A stretch of DNA of 64,000 bases, from positions 248,001-312,000 of the forward strand of contig NZ_AUMA01000006.1 of the NCBI RefSeq assembly GCF_000422565.1, in the 5' to 3' direction. The position numbers and the translations under genes are program-made. The notes under the pieces were generated by a model. The model saw nothing but the letters and a program-made list of their open reading frames with translations, was not told the DNA's origin and made no database searches. The DNA comes from Desulfovibrio aminophilus DSM 12254. GTDB lineage: Bacteria; Desulfobacterota; Desulfovibrionia; Desulfovibrionales; Desulfovibrionaceae. Of the stretch, positions 52,100 through 63,847 are shown one piece after another. Each line of letters opens with the position of its first letter. The first letter of the stretch is position 1.

Positions 52100-52549
52100 T
52101 CACCTGTCGTTCAGCAGGTCCCAGAGGGCCTGGCTGTTCGGAGCGGAGATGAAGCTCCGCCGGAAGGAGTCGTCCTTGAGCAGTCGAGAAATGTGGGCCA
52201 GGATGCGCAGATGCAGACCGGCCACCTGCTCGGGCGCCAGCACGAGAAAGAAGATGTGGCAGGGCTTGAAGTCCAGGGAATCGAATTCGACGCCCTGGAT
52301 GCTCCGCCCCGCCACAACCACGATCTGGGTCAGCCCCGGCAGCTTGCCGTGAGGGATGGCGATGCCGTCCCCGATGCCGGTGGTGCCGAGGCTTTCGCGT
52401 TCAAGCAGGACGGCCACGGCCTCGTCCGGATCGACCGGCGGGGTCAGGGCGGCCAGAGACGCCGTCAACTCCGCCAGAACATCGGCCTTGGCCGTGGCCT
52501 TGAGGTCCGAGAGGACCAAGTCCCGCGACAGGTATTCCGAAAGCCGCAT
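52100..52549 (-). CDS. ptsN: PTS EIIA-Ntr/fructose-type regulatory protein
   Basis: A 149-residue PTS_EIIA_2 protein with the phosphorylated histidine in GIAIPHGKLPG near residue 66 and FFLVLAPEQVAGLHLRILAHIS further on. The N-terminal MRLSEYLSRDLVL is that of PtsN-like proteins. It lies one base from hpf and seven from rapZ. It acts as a phosphate-state regulator rather than a transporter component (known for PtsN; inferred here). Confidence 0.92.
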   Translation of the reverse strand: MRLSEYLSRDLVLSDLKATAKADVLAELTASLAALTPPVDPDEAVAVLLERESLGTTGIGDGIAIPHGKLPGLTQIVVVAGRSIQGVEFDSLDFKPCHIFFLVLAPEQVAGLHLRILAHISRLLKDDSFRRSFISAPNSQALWDLLNDR

Positions 52550-52550
52550 T

Positions 52551-53093
52551 TCAGATTCCAGGGTCGATGAGCCCGAAGTCGCCGTTCTTGCGCCGGTAGA
52601 TGACGTTCAGGCCATCAGTCTCAGAGTTGCGGAAGACCAGGAAGTCGTAACTCCTGGACTCCAGTTGCATGGCGGCCTCGTCCACGCTCATGGGCTTGGG
52701 CTCGTACTTGTCCATCTCGGCGATGGACGGGGTGCGCTTCCCCGATTCCTCGATGAAGGTCAGCACGCCCATGCTCACTGCCCGTTCGCGGCCCGCGCGG
52801 CGGCGGTCCTTCTGCTTCTCGCGCATCCGGCGCAATTGGGCTTCGAGCTTGTCCAAGACCATGTCGATGGTCGAGTACATGTCCTCGGACTCTTCGTAGG
52901 CAGAAAGATGCAGATTGTCGGCCAGGAAGACCACGTCGGCCTTGTGGCGGAACTTCTCCACGGAGAGGTTGACCTGCAGTTCGGGATCCTCGGCGTCGGA
53001 AATGAACTTGGAGAGCTTCTCGAAACGCGACTCGGCGTATTCCTTGAGATGCTCGGACGGGTCGAAATTCTTGAAGTTGAAGGAGATGTTCAT
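52551..53093 (-). CDS. hpf: ribosome hibernation promoting factor, long form
   Basis: A 180-residue protein with the N-terminal S30AE/YfiA domain (about 1-100, FKNFDPSEHLKEYAESRFEK) that fits the ribosome decoding site. A linker and a C-terminal dimerisation domain follow (about 120-180, EAAMQLESRSYDFLVFRN and GLIDPGI). Long forms pair 70S ribosomes into 100S dimers. AGGAGGATAC precedes the ATG. It lies between rpoN and ptsN. Confidence 0.94.
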   Translation of the reverse strand: MNISFNFKNFDPSEHLKEYAESRFEKLSKFISDAEDPELQVNLSVEKFRHKADVVFLADNLHLSAYEESEDMYSTIDMVLDKLEAQLRRMREKQKDRRRAGRERAVSMGVLTFIEESGKRTPSIAEMDKYEPKPMSVDEAAMQLESRSYDFLVFRNSETDGLNVIYRRKNGDFGLIDPGI

Positions 53094-53134
53094 ATGTATC
53101 CTCCTGTTCGAGTAAGGAGTGTACGGGCCAAGGG

Positions 53135-54583
53135 TCAGAGAATGTCCTTGCGCTTGGACGAAGAGGCGATGTTCATGGCCGAACGGTACTTGGCCACCGT
53201 GCGGCGGGCGATGTCCACCTTGAGGTGATCCTTGAGGATTTCCCCGATGCGCTCGTCGGACAGGGGGTGCTTGGGATCCTCCTCGCCGATGAGCTTTTTG
53301 ATCAGGGCCTTGACGCTCTCGGAACCGACCTGGGTGCCGTCCTCCAGGTCCAGGGCGCTGTTGAAGAAGAACTTCAGCTCGAACACGCCGTGCGGCGTGG
53401 CCACGTACTTGCTCGTGGTGATGCGGCTGACCGTGGACTCGTGCATGCCGATGTCCTCGGCCACTTCCTTGAGTATGAGCGGCTTGAGCTTGGTCACGCC
53501 GTACTCGAAGAACTCGCGCTGGAAGCGCACGATGCTCTCCACGACCTTGTAGAGGGTGCGCTGACGCTGGTAGAGGCTCTTCATGAGCCAGGCCGCCGAG
53601 CGCATCTTCTCCTGGACGTAGTCCTTTTCCTTGCCCGCGGTCTGGGACAGGGAGTCGGCGAAAAAGGTGTTCAACTGAAGGCGCGGCAGTCCATCCTCGT
53701 TGAGTACGATGATGAAATCGTCGCCGTACTTGTAGACGAAGACGTCCGGGGAGACGTAGTGCGGCTCGGTGCTGGAGAAGTTGGCCCCGGGCATGGGATC
53801 AAGCTTCTGGATGATTTCCAGGTAGTGCTTGAGCTCCTCCATGTCGATCTTGAACTTGCGGGCCAGTGGCTTGTAGCGCTTCTTTTCGAGGTCTTCCAGG
53901 TGCTCGTCCACCAGTGAGAGCAGGATGGGGTCGGTCTCGCCCAGGATCTCGAGCTGCACGAGCAGGCATTCGCGAGGAGTGCGCGCGGCCACGCCCACCG
54001 GGTCCAGGCGCTGGATGCGGTGGATGACGGCCTCGATCTCCTCGTCCGCGGCGTCGGGCACCATGGCCCGAATGTCGTCCATGTCGGCATGCAGATAGCC
54101 GCCGGAATCCAGGTTGCCGATGACCGCCTCGCCGATGTCCAGTTCCCGCGGGGTGAAGTGCGACAGGCGCATCTGCCAACTCAGGTGGCCGTCCAGAGAA
54201 GGCTTGCTGGCCAAGCGGGCCTCGAAGGAGACGCCCTCCTCCGGTATCTCGGTTTCGCGAACCTGGGCCTGCTTGGAGATGCTGGAAAATTCGCCCAGGT
54301 AGTTCTCCCAGTCCGTGCTGCGGATCATCTCCTCGCTGCGTTCCGGGGAAGTCATTTCAGGCGTGGCCGTGGTCTGGTCCACCTCCACGGGCATTTCTTC
54401 CATGGGCAGGTCCGAACGTTCGGTCTCGGCTTCCTCCAAAAAAGGATTCTCCAGAAGCTCCTGCTGAACCGTTTCCACCAGCTCCAGGCGCGAGAGCTGC
54501 AACAGCTTGATGGCCTGCTGCAACTGGGGGGTCATGACCAGCTGCTGCGAGAGCTTGAGTTGTTGTCTCAGTTCAAGTCCCAT
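53135..54583 (-). CDS. rpoN: RNA polymerase sigma-54 factor
   Basis: A 482-residue sigma-54. Region I is glutamine/leucine-rich (LRQQLKLSQQLVMTPQLQQA), the core-binding domain is central, and the C-terminal region has the RpoN box ARRTVAKYR near residue 465. Sigma-54 needs AAA+ activators; none are encoded in the window. A likely target promoter lies in front of fliM at 14.39 kb. The 231 bases before it hold no gene. They contain a hairpin (54605-54622, GGGCCG/CGGCCC) just upstream of the ribosome-binding site, and a CACAAT-like -10 that could give rpoN its own promoter. Confidence 0.96.
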   Translation of the reverse strand: MGLELRQQLKLSQQLVMTPQLQQAIKLLQLSRLELVETVQQELLENPFLEEAETERSDLPMEEMPVEVDQTTATPEMTSPERSEEMIRSTDWENYLGEFSSISKQAQVRETEIPEEGVSFEARLASKPSLDGHLSWQMRLSHFTPRELDIGEAVIGNLDSGGYLHADMDDIRAMVPDAADEEIEAVIHRIQRLDPVGVAARTPRECLLVQLEILGETDPILLSLVDEHLEDLEKKRYKPLARKFKIDMEELKHYLEIIQKLDPMPGANFSSTEPHYVSPDVFVYKYGDDFIIVLNEDGLPRLQLNTFFADSLSQTAGKEKDYVQEKMRSAAWLMKSLYQRQRTLYKVVESIVRFQREFFEYGVTKLKPLILKEVAEDIGMHESTVSRITTSKYVATPHGVFELKFFFNSALDLEDGTQVGSESVKALIKKLIGEEDPKHPLSDERIGEILKDHLKVDIARRTVAKYRSAMNIASSSKRKDIL

Positions 54584-54814
54584 GACGCCCGAAACATCCT
54601 TTATGGGCCGTTTGGGCGGCCCGATTCAGCTTATTTTTTCACGTTACGGCTTCATTGTGCCACAGTCACCCGGACGGCGCAACCAAGGATCTCGCGGAAC
54701 TCCCCGTCCGTATTGGTTTTTCGATGAAGACCGCCGACATGAAAAAAGTGTACCAAGTCTGGCGAGGCATGTAAATCGGGCCGGCACGGCGGGCAAACGG
54801 AAAAGGCTGGGCGG

Positions 54815-55537
54815 TCAGAGGCTGAAATCTTCGCCCAGGTAAAGCTGGCGGGCCTTGCTGTCGCGCACGATCTCTTCCGGGGTGCCCTCGAGAATGATCG
54901 TGCCTTCGTAGACCAGATAGGCGCGATCGCAGATATTCAGGGTTTCGCGCACATTGTGGTCCGAGATGAGGATGCCCATGCCCATCTTCTTGAGCATGGA
55001 GATGATCTCCTGGATGTCGATGACCGCTATTGGGTCGATGCCCGCGAAGGGTTCATCCAGGAGGATGAACTTTGGGTCCAGAATGAGCGCCCTGGCGATT
55101 TCCAGCCGCCGTCGTTCGCCGCCGGAAAGGTACATGGCGGGCTGGTCCGCCAGTCGCTTGATGCCGAATTGGTCCATGAGTTCGTCGGCGCGCTTGCGTT
55201 GCCGCTCCGGCGAGAGAGCGGACTGCTCCAGGATGATCTGGAGGTTCTGGCGCACGGTGAGCTTGCGGAAGATGGAGCTTTCCTGAGGCAGGTAGGACAT
55301 GCCGAGACGGGCCCGTTCGTGCAGTGGTCGGTCGGTGATGGGCTGGTCTTCCAGGAGCACTTCCCCGCCGTTGGGCCGGACGATGCCCACGAGCATATAG
55401 AAGGTGGTCGTCTTGCCCGCGCCGTTGGGGCCGAGCAGACCGACCACCTCGCGGGGAGAGAGATTCAGGTGGATGTCGTGGACCACCTCGCGGTTGCCGT
55501 ACCGCTTCTTTAGGTTCGTGGCGATGAGACCGGCCAT
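54815..55537 (-). CDS. lptB: LPS export ABC transporter ATP-binding protein
   Basis: A 240-residue ATPase of the LptBFG lipopolysaccharide extractor. Walker A is GPNGAGKTTTFYML, the signature LSGGERRRLEIARAL, Walker B FILLDEPFAGIDP, and the switch His is in LISDHNVRET. Its start overlaps the lptA stop (ATGA). LptF and LptG are not in the window. A 230-bp gap separates it from rpoN. Confidence 0.95.
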   Translation of the reverse strand: MAGLIATNLKKRYGNREVVHDIHLNLSPREVVGLLGPNGAGKTTTFYMLVGIVRPNGGEVLLEDQPITDRPLHERARLGMSYLPQESSIFRKLTVRQNLQIILEQSALSPERQRKRADELMDQFGIKRLADQPAMYLSGGERRRLEIARALILDPKFILLDEPFAGIDPIAVIDIQEIISMLKKMGMGILISDHNVRETLNICDRAYLVYEGTIILEGTPEEIVRDSKARQLYLGEDFSL

Positions 55538-56829
55538 CAGGGTTTCTTCGCCCCCTCGGGCACACGGAAGATGGCTTCCACCCGTTTGTTCTGTCCGCCG
55601 AGCACCTCGCTGCGGTTGTCCTTGACGTAGAACTTGATGACTTCCCCGGCGACGCTGTTGGCGCCGTCGTTCAGCCGGGGGTTGCCCTCCATGCGCAGGA
55701 CGCCGTCCTTCACGAAGTAGATCAGGGTCTGGCAGGTGCCTTCGCTTTTTTCCTTCTTCATCTTCACACCGCCGTCGGCCACGATGCGCTCGATGTTGTC
55801 GGCCACGTCCTTGGCGCCCTTGCCCGCCTCGGTGAAGTAGGCAGAAAGGGTGGTCGCCCAGAGATGCAAACCTTCGTGCTCGGCCTGGACGTTGCCCGAG
55901 AAGGTCACCTTGCGGTCCTTCTCCACATAGGTCATCCGATCGGCGGTGATTTTCACCGGAGTCTGGGCCTCTGTCGTGGCGGACGGTGTTTCACCGGGAA
56001 CCACGGGGACCGGTTGGACCGCCTCGGTGATCTCGGAACGCGAGGCGACGGGAGCGGTCGGCTCCGGCGTCGTCGATTTGGAAGACGCCGCCGGTGTCGA
56101 AAGCTGGGCCAGGGGCTTCACCCCGGGAGTCTCGGGCAGCAGTTCCGAGGCGTGAACGAAGCCGAGAGCCTTGGATTCTTCAAGGTTCTTGTCGTCCAAC
56201 TTGAAGACGGCGAACCAGCCGTCGCGGAGGAAGGCGGCCTGGACGCGCTGGCCGGGAGCCAGCGTGGCGGAAATCGGAGAGTTGACCGCCCGGGCCGTGC
56301 GCACGGAGACTTTTATGGCGGCGGCCTTGATCTCCGAAGGGATGATGCTGGAAACCGGCAGGGGCTTCGTTTCCACTGTGGGCGCGGCGATGGGAGCGGA
56401 CTGCGCCGGAGCTTTGATCTCCGGCATGGGCACACCTACGGGAATCTTGGTTTCAGCGGGTGCCGGCTGCGCCGTACCGACGCCGACGGGAACCTGGTTT
56501 TTGGTCGGCGGAGCGGGGATCTGCACCTTGGCTGCAGGGGCTGGCGCAGCCTCCGGAGTTACGGGCAAAAGGAAACTGGCCTTGGCGTAGCCCAAAGCCT
56601 TGGATTCTTCCGGGGTGGCGGCGTTCAGGTCGAAGACGGCGTACCAGCCGTCGCGGAGATGATCCACGCGGACCTTCTCCCCGGCCTGAAGGGTCTTGAC
56701 GTGTTCGCTCTCCAGACTGCGGGCCTTGCGCACGTTGAGCGGCCGGTCGGCATAACGGATCTCGCCGAAGGCCCATGCATGGGTGGCGATGAGCAGCAAA
56801 ATGAGGGCGAACGTGAGGCGTTTGGTCAT
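55537..56829 (-). CDS. lptA: LptA-type periplasmic protein with two N-terminal SH3-like domains
   Basis: A 430-residue exported protein. A signal peptide spans residues 1-20 (THAWA). Two SH3_3/SH3b-like domains (about 23-92 and 165-245) each have a conserved V-R/K-A-R, VxxLRDGWYAVF or AAFLRDGWFAVF and an ESKALGxxxAS tail, separated by proline/alanine-rich linkers. The C-terminal OstA/LptA domain (about 290-430) begins VKITADRMTYVEKDRKV. Typical LptA is about 185 residues, so this is an extended architecture. It overlaps lptC (ATGA) and lptB, placing it in the LPS bridge; the SH3-like domains may bind peptidoglycan or partner proteins (inference). Confidence 0.8.
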   Translation of the reverse strand: MTKRLTFALILLLIATHAWAFGEIRYADRPLNVRKARSLESEHVKTLQAGEKVRVDHLRDGWYAVFDLNAATPEESKALGYAKASFLLPVTPEAAPAPAAKVQIPAPPTKNQVPVGVGTAQPAPAETKIPVGVPMPEIKAPAQSAPIAAPTVETKPLPVSSIIPSEIKAAAIKVSVRTARAVNSPISATLAPGQRVQAAFLRDGWFAVFKLDDKNLEESKALGFVHASELLPETPGVKPLAQLSTPAASSKSTTPEPTAPVASRSEITEAVQPVPVVPGETPSATTEAQTPVKITADRMTYVEKDRKVTFSGNVQAEHEGLHLWATTLSAYFTEAGKGAKDVADNIERIVADGGVKMKKEKSEGTCQTLIYFVKDGVLRMEGNPRLNDGANSVAGEVIKFYVKDNRSEVLGGQNKRVEAIFRVPEGAKKP

Positions 56830-57482
56830 GGTGTCGTTCCTTGGGGCTTGGACTGGTCCGCTGGGGGCAGAAGGTCAAGGTTCACATCGCGCGAGGCGAT
56901 GAAGGCCGTCACGCCGCCGGCGGCCACCAACTCCCGGGAGGCCAGATCGATTTCCACGGCCGCGGCGTCGATGGACATGTCCGGGCGGCGCACCTGCACC
57001 GATCCCTTGAGAAAGACCTTGTTCATGGCCCCGATGTAATCGAAATTGTCCGCCGTCAGGGCGAAAAGCCCGTAACGTCCCTCCACGCGGTCCCAGAGGG
57101 TCAGGTTGTCGCCTTGCTGATCGATCTCGCCGCGCTCGGCCTGAACGTAGACTTCCCGGCGCTCCTCTCCCACGTAGGAGAGCATCTGCGGCTTGACCAC
57201 CACCACCCTGCCCTTCTCCTGGCTGTACTGGGCGCTGCGGGCCTTGAGCCGCCACTGGATCTGCCCGGCCTTGCCCTGGACCAGCTCGATGTCTTGGGCC
57301 GAGATGTCCGCTCCGCCCAGGGCGCCGGACGCCAGCCCCTGCTCCACGGCCTTGGCCGCGCTTTTGGCCGCGCCTTTGACCGCGTCGCGGTCGTGGTCCT
57401 CGCGGGAAAGGAGTGTCCCCAGCAGCACGCCGCCCACGAAGATCGCCGCCACGGCGGCCCAGGCCTTTCCCGTCAGACGCAT
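56826..57482 (-). CDS. lptC: LPS export system protein LptC
   Basis: A 218-residue bitopic protein: one N-terminal membrane span (about residues 7-25, AWAAVAAIFVGGVLLGTLL) and a periplasmic beta-jellyroll domain of the LptC/OstA kind (about 60-205). GRVVVVKPQMLSYV and ERGEIDQQGDNLTLWDRVEG are typical strands. It connects LptBFG to LptA. ATG 57482 is used because it abuts the kdsC stop and begins the membrane segment; the upstream open frame is not family-like. Confidence 0.88.
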   Translation of the reverse strand: MRLTGKAWAAVAAIFVGGVLLGTLLSREDHDRDAVKGAAKSAAKAVEQGLASGALGGADISAQDIELVQGKAGQIQWRLKARSAQYSQEKGRVVVVKPQMLSYVGEERREVYVQAERGEIDQQGDNLTLWDRVEGRYGLFALTADNFDYIGAMNKVFLKGSVQVRRPDMSIDAAAVEIDLASRELVAAGGVTAFIASRDVNLDLLPPADQSKPQGTTP

Positions 57483-57483
57483 A

Positions 57484-60576
<3,093 letters not shown>

Positions 60577-60604
60577 TCAACATGCCGTCACTTAGGAGGA
60601 ATCC

Positions 60605-61414
60605 ATGGCCCGCGTCAACGTCCTGGTTATTACCGGATACGGCACCAATTGTGAACAGGAATCCGCGTATGCGGTGAGGCAGGCCGGAGCCGACGCGGCG
60701 ACCGTCGTCTTTTTCTCGGATATCGCGGCCGGGCGGGTGAACATCGCGGACTTCAACTACCTCATCTTCCCCGGTGGATTCCTGGACGGCGACGACCTGG
60801 GCGCGGCCCACGCGGCGGCGGTGCGCTGGCGGCACGCGGTCACGGCCAAGGGCGAGCCGCTGCTCCACCAGTTGCGCGCCTTCCTGGACCAAGGCGGCGT
60901 GGTCCTGGGCATCTGCAATGGTTTTCAGCTGCTGGTGAAGCTGGGCCTGCTGCCCGCCTCCACCGGTGAATATTTCGTCAAGGAAGTCTCCCTGTCCAAC
61001 AACGACTCGGCCCGCTTCGAGGACCGCTGGGTCTGGCTCAAGGCCAATCCGGCCTCGCCCTGCGTCTTCACCAGGGGGTTGGACCGGCTCTACCTGCCGG
61101 TACGCCACGGCGAAGGCAAGATCATTCCCAAGTCTCAGGAAATGCTGGACGACATCGTGAAGAAAAATCTCGTGGCTCTGCAGTACTGCGACCCGGAGAG
61201 CGGCCTGCCGACCCAGGAGTACCCCTACAATCCCAACGGCTCCCCCCTGGCCATCGCCGGGCTCACCGATCCCTCGGGCCGCATCCTGGGCCTCATGCCC
61301 CACCCCGAGGCCTTCAACCATCCCACCAACCATCCCGGCTGGACCCGCGGCGAGGAAATTCGTCTGGGACTGGTCCTGCTGGAAGGCGGGGTGCGGCACC
61401 TCAAGGCCCAGTAG
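60605..61414 (+). CDS. purQ: phosphoribosylformylglycinamidine synthase, glutaminase subunit (PurQ-like)
   Basis: A 269-residue class-I glutamine amidotransferase of the PurQ/PurL-C type. The nucleophile elbow is in LGICNGFQLL (Cys near residue 103) and the His-Glu pair in GLMPHPEAFNHP. TGYGTNCEQE at the N-terminus is characteristic. It supplies ammonia to FGAM synthase in purine synthesis. It is somewhat longer than the typical 225-residue PurQ, resembling the delta-proteobacterial form. AGGAGG lies before the ATG. Confidence 0.9.
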   Translation: MARVNVLVITGYGTNCEQESAYAVRQAGADAATVVFFSDIAAGRVNIADFNYLIFPGGFLDGDDLGAAHAAAVRWRHAVTAKGEPLLHQLRAFLDQGGVVLGICNGFQLLVKLGLLPASTGEYFVKEVSLSNNDSARFEDRWVWLKANPASPCVFTRGLDRLYLPVRHGEGKIIPKSQEMLDDIVKKNLVALQYCDPESGLPTQEYPYNPNGSPLAIAGLTDPSGRILGLMPHPEAFNHPTNHPGWTRGEEIRLGLVLLEGGVRHLKAQ

Positions 61415-61420
61415 CCGGTC

Positions 61421-61918
61421 ATGAAACCACGGCCGCTGCCCCCCGAGGAATCCGCCCTGGGCGGCACTTGGCGTTCGTTCATGGACCAGGCCCTGGCCGA
61501 GGCCATGATCGCGGCCCGTGAAGGCGAGACCCCGGTGGGTGCTCTGCTCCTTTCCCCGAGTGGTGAGGTTCTCGCCCGGGGACGCAACCGGAGCATCGCT
61601 CGGCACGATCCCACGGCCCATGCGGAAATCCTCTGTCTGCGCCAAGCCGGAGAGCGGCTCGGCAACTACCGGCTCACGGGTTCGATCCTGGTGGTCACGC
61701 TGGAGCCGTGCCTCATGTGCGTGGGCGCGCTCCTGCATGCCCGGGTGGCGGGCGTGGTCTTCGGCGCGGCGGACCCCAAGGCCGGGGCCCTGGTCTCCAA
61801 CCTGGACGGCGCGGCCCTGCCATTCGCCAACCACGCCATGTGGGCGGTGCCCGGGGTCATGGCCCAGGAGTGCGCCGGCCTGCTCAAACATTTTTTCCAG
61901 AAGCGCCGCAAGGACTGA
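61421..61918 (+). CDS. tadA: tRNA-specific adenosine deaminase
   Basis: A 165-residue zinc deaminase converting A34 to inosine in tRNA-Arg. The catalytic HAEI (His-Ala-Glu) and the zinc cysteines in LEPCLMCVGA are present, with family spacing. An N-terminal extension of about 18 residues (PPEESALGGTWRSF) precedes the usual start. It follows the purQ-like gene by six bases and precedes tRNA-Ser. Confidence 0.94.
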   Translation: MKPRPLPPEESALGGTWRSFMDQALAEAMIAAREGETPVGALLLSPSGEVLARGRNRSIARHDPTAHAEILCLRQAGERLGNYRLTGSILVVTLEPCLMCVGALLHARVAGVVFGAADPKAGALVSNLDGAALPFANHAMWAVPGVMAQECAGLLKHFFQKRRKD

Positions 61919-61926
61919 TCCGGGGG

Positions 61927-61955
61927 TTGCGTCCCGGACCTCCAGCGTTTATAAG
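61927..61955 (+). promoter_or_regulatory. promoter for tRNA-Ser
   Basis: TTGCGT (61927-61932), a 17-base spacer and TATAAG (61950-61955), matching 4/6 and 5/6. Predicted start near 61962, seven bases before the mature tRNA. Confidence 0.6.
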
Positions 61956-61968
61956 CGCTGTTTCCAGC

Positions 61969-62062
61969 GGAGAGGTAGCGAAGTGGCCGTAACGCGCCCG
62001 ACTCGAAATCGGGTTGTCGGCTAATACCCGGCACGTGGGTTCAAATCCCACCCTCTCCGCCA
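61969..62062 (+). tRNA. tRNA-Ser (anticodon CGA)
   Basis: A complete class-II tRNA: acceptor GGAGAGG pairs with CCTCTCC before discriminator G and encoded CCA. The anticodon arm is CCCGA-CTCGAAA-TCGGG with anticodon CGA (62004-62006), decoding UCG. A long variable arm typical of serine tRNAs follows, and the T-arm is GTGGG-TTCAAAT-CCCAC. The 3' end abuts an integrase gene, so it is probably the attachment site of an integrative element and has been kept intact. Confidence 0.96.
62041..62062 (+). other. probable attachment site (tRNA-Ser 3' end)
   Basis: Tyrosine integrases commonly use the T-arm/acceptor 3' half of a tRNA as the crossover core. The integrase ATG lies 94 bases downstream in the same orientation. 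The exact core and the matching copy at the other end cannot be seen because the element runs past the window. Confidence 0.5.
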
Positions 62063-62127
62063 GTTCTTTCATAAGGTGTTGGACTCCCTGATTGTCCTTG
62101 TAGCTAGCTGGCTTCCAGGCTTCCCAC

Positions 62128-62148
62128 TGGTACACTTCGGTGGTACAC
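62128..62148. repeat. two direct TGGTACAC repeats between tRNA-Ser and the integrase
   Basis: TGGTACAC occurs at 62128-62135 and 62141-62148, period 13 bases, directly before the integrase start. Short direct repeats near an attachment core are often arm-type integrase sites, but they may also be the operator of the integrase promoter. Confidence 0.4.
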
Positions 62149-62155
62149 CGGGGGC

Positions 62156-63838
62156 ATGGAGAAGATGCCAAGATGCCAGGGAGTCCAACGCCGGAAAGAG
62201 TCCACGAACTACCGCCTTCGGGTCAAGGTGCCCACCGACCTTCTGACCCACTACCACCCCAGAAAAGAAATCACCAAGTCCCTCAAGACCAGCGACTACC
62301 GCACAGCCTGCGACAGGGCCAGGATAGAGCGGGTGAAGCTGGACCAGGAGTTTGCCGAGGTCCGGCGCAAGCTGGCCGCTCAGGCACACCCCCGCACCAG
62401 CCTGACCCCAACCGAGGTTGACCGCCTGTGCGCCCTGGTTCACCACAGCATGGTCCAGGCCGATGAGGATATGCGGGCCTCCGGCATGGCAGTCGATGAC
62501 CTATGGTTCCAGCGCATGGCCGCCCACCATGAGGAAGTCGAACGGGTCTACCGCCCGGCCCTGGCCCGTGGTGACGTGTCCGTGGTGGCCTCTGCCCTGG
62601 AGGATTGGCTTCAAGGTCACGGCATCGAACTGGACCCCTCCAGCCAGGAGTACCGGACCCTGGCCTACGCCTTCCTCAAGTCCGTGATCCGTGCGGTCGA
62701 GGTCCAGGCCAAGCGCCACCGTGGCGAGGTGGTGGACACCCCACCCGCCCCCGCACCACTCCCAGGCCCTGCCCCTGTCCAGACCACGGCCGAGGGCGAG
62801 TTGACCCTCTCCCGTCTGTTCGAGAAGTGGAAGGATGAGAACGCCCAGCGGGTGGCCCCGAAGTCTCTCCAGGAGTTCACGGCCACGATCCGCCGCTTCA
62901 CCGAGCTTCACGGGGACTTGCCCCTGTCCCGGATCACCAAGGCCCTTGTGCGGGACTTCAAGGACGCCTTGCTCAAGTGTCCCGCCGCCAGTCACCTCCC
63001 GATCAAGCATCGGGGCAAGTCGATCCGGGAGATGATAGCCCTGGCGGAGAAGGACCGGACCTTGTCCAGGCTGTCCACCCGCACGGTCAACGACAAGTGG
63101 CTAGGCTTCCTCTGTGCGGTCCTGTCCTGGGGCACGGCAAACGGCTACCTGGAAAACAATCCCGCCTCCAACGTGAAGGCGACCGTGTCCAAGGTACAGG
63201 ACAAGGCCAGAGTGCCCTACTCCATCGAAGACGTGAACTTCATCCTCCGCTTCCCGATCTTCACCAAGGGAGAACGCCCCCGAGCCGGTGGAGGCGAGGC
63301 GGCGAAGTGGCTCCCGCTCCTGGCCCTGTTCACCGGGGCGCGGCTGGGTGAACTCGGCAAGCTCCAGGTGGAGGACGTGCGTCATGAGCGGGATGTCTGG
63401 TACCTGGACCTCATGAACACCGGCACCAAGACCCAAGGTTCGAAACGACAGGTGCCGATCCATCCCGAGCTGATCCGCCTGGGCTTCCTGGAGTACGTCG
63501 AGGCCCGCCGGAAGGCCGGGGGTGACGGTGCCTTGTTCCCTGACCGGGCCGGGAAGCCTTTGGACACCGAAGCGTGGTCAAAGTGGTGGGGGCGCTACGC
63601 TCGATCCCACGGGATTGAAGACCGGCGCAAGGTCTTCCACTCATTCAGGCACACGGTGAAGGACGGCCTCCGTGACTCCGGCGTTCCCTTCGATCTGCGA
63701 AGCGCCTTGCAAGGTCATGCCGTCCCCGGTGTAGGAGAAGGCTACGGCCAGGGGTTCGCCCTCCAGGTGCTGGCCGAGGCTATGGCGAAGCTCCAGTATC
63801 CGGGCCTGGACTTGGAACACCTATCCATAAAGCCGTAG
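62156..63838 (+). CDS. int: tyrosine-family site-specific integrase
   Basis: A 560-residue phage/ICE-type integrase. The N-terminal part (about 1-200) is an arm-binding/DUF6538-like region, then a SAM-like core-binding domain (about 215-330, LTLSRLFEKWKDENAQRV). The catalytic domain has Arg in GARLGELGK (about residue 396), HSFRHT (His495, Arg498), LQGH (His521) and the nucleophile Tyr530 in GEGYGQGF. All key residues are present, so it should be active. It is read away from the tRNA-Ser gene. Start at ATG 62156 with GGGGG nearby; ATG 62165 is also possible. Confidence 0.9.
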   Translation: MEKMPRCQGVQRRKESTNYRLRVKVPTDLLTHYHPRKEITKSLKTSDYRTACDRARIERVKLDQEFAEVRRKLAAQAHPRTSLTPTEVDRLCALVHHSMVQADEDMRASGMAVDDLWFQRMAAHHEEVERVYRPALARGDVSVVASALEDWLQGHGIELDPSSQEYRTLAYAFLKSVIRAVEVQAKRHRGEVVDTPPAPAPLPGPAPVQTTAEGELTLSRLFEKWKDENAQRVAPKSLQEFTATIRRFTELHGDLPLSRITKALVRDFKDALLKCPAASHLPIKHRGKSIREMIALAEKDRTLSRLSTRTVNDKWLGFLCAVLSWGTANGYLENNPASNVKATVSKVQDKARVPYSIEDVNFILRFPIFTKGERPRAGGGEAAKWLPLLALFTGARLGELGKLQVEDVRHERDVWYLDLMNTGTKTQGSKRQVPIHPELIRLGFLEYVEARRKAGGDGALFPDRAGKPLDTEAWSKWWGRYARSHGIEDRRKVFHSFRHTVKDGLRDSGVPFDLRSALQGHAVPGVGEGYGQGFALQVLAEAMAKLQYPGLDLEHLSIKP

Positions 63839-63847
63839 GAGAATGCC

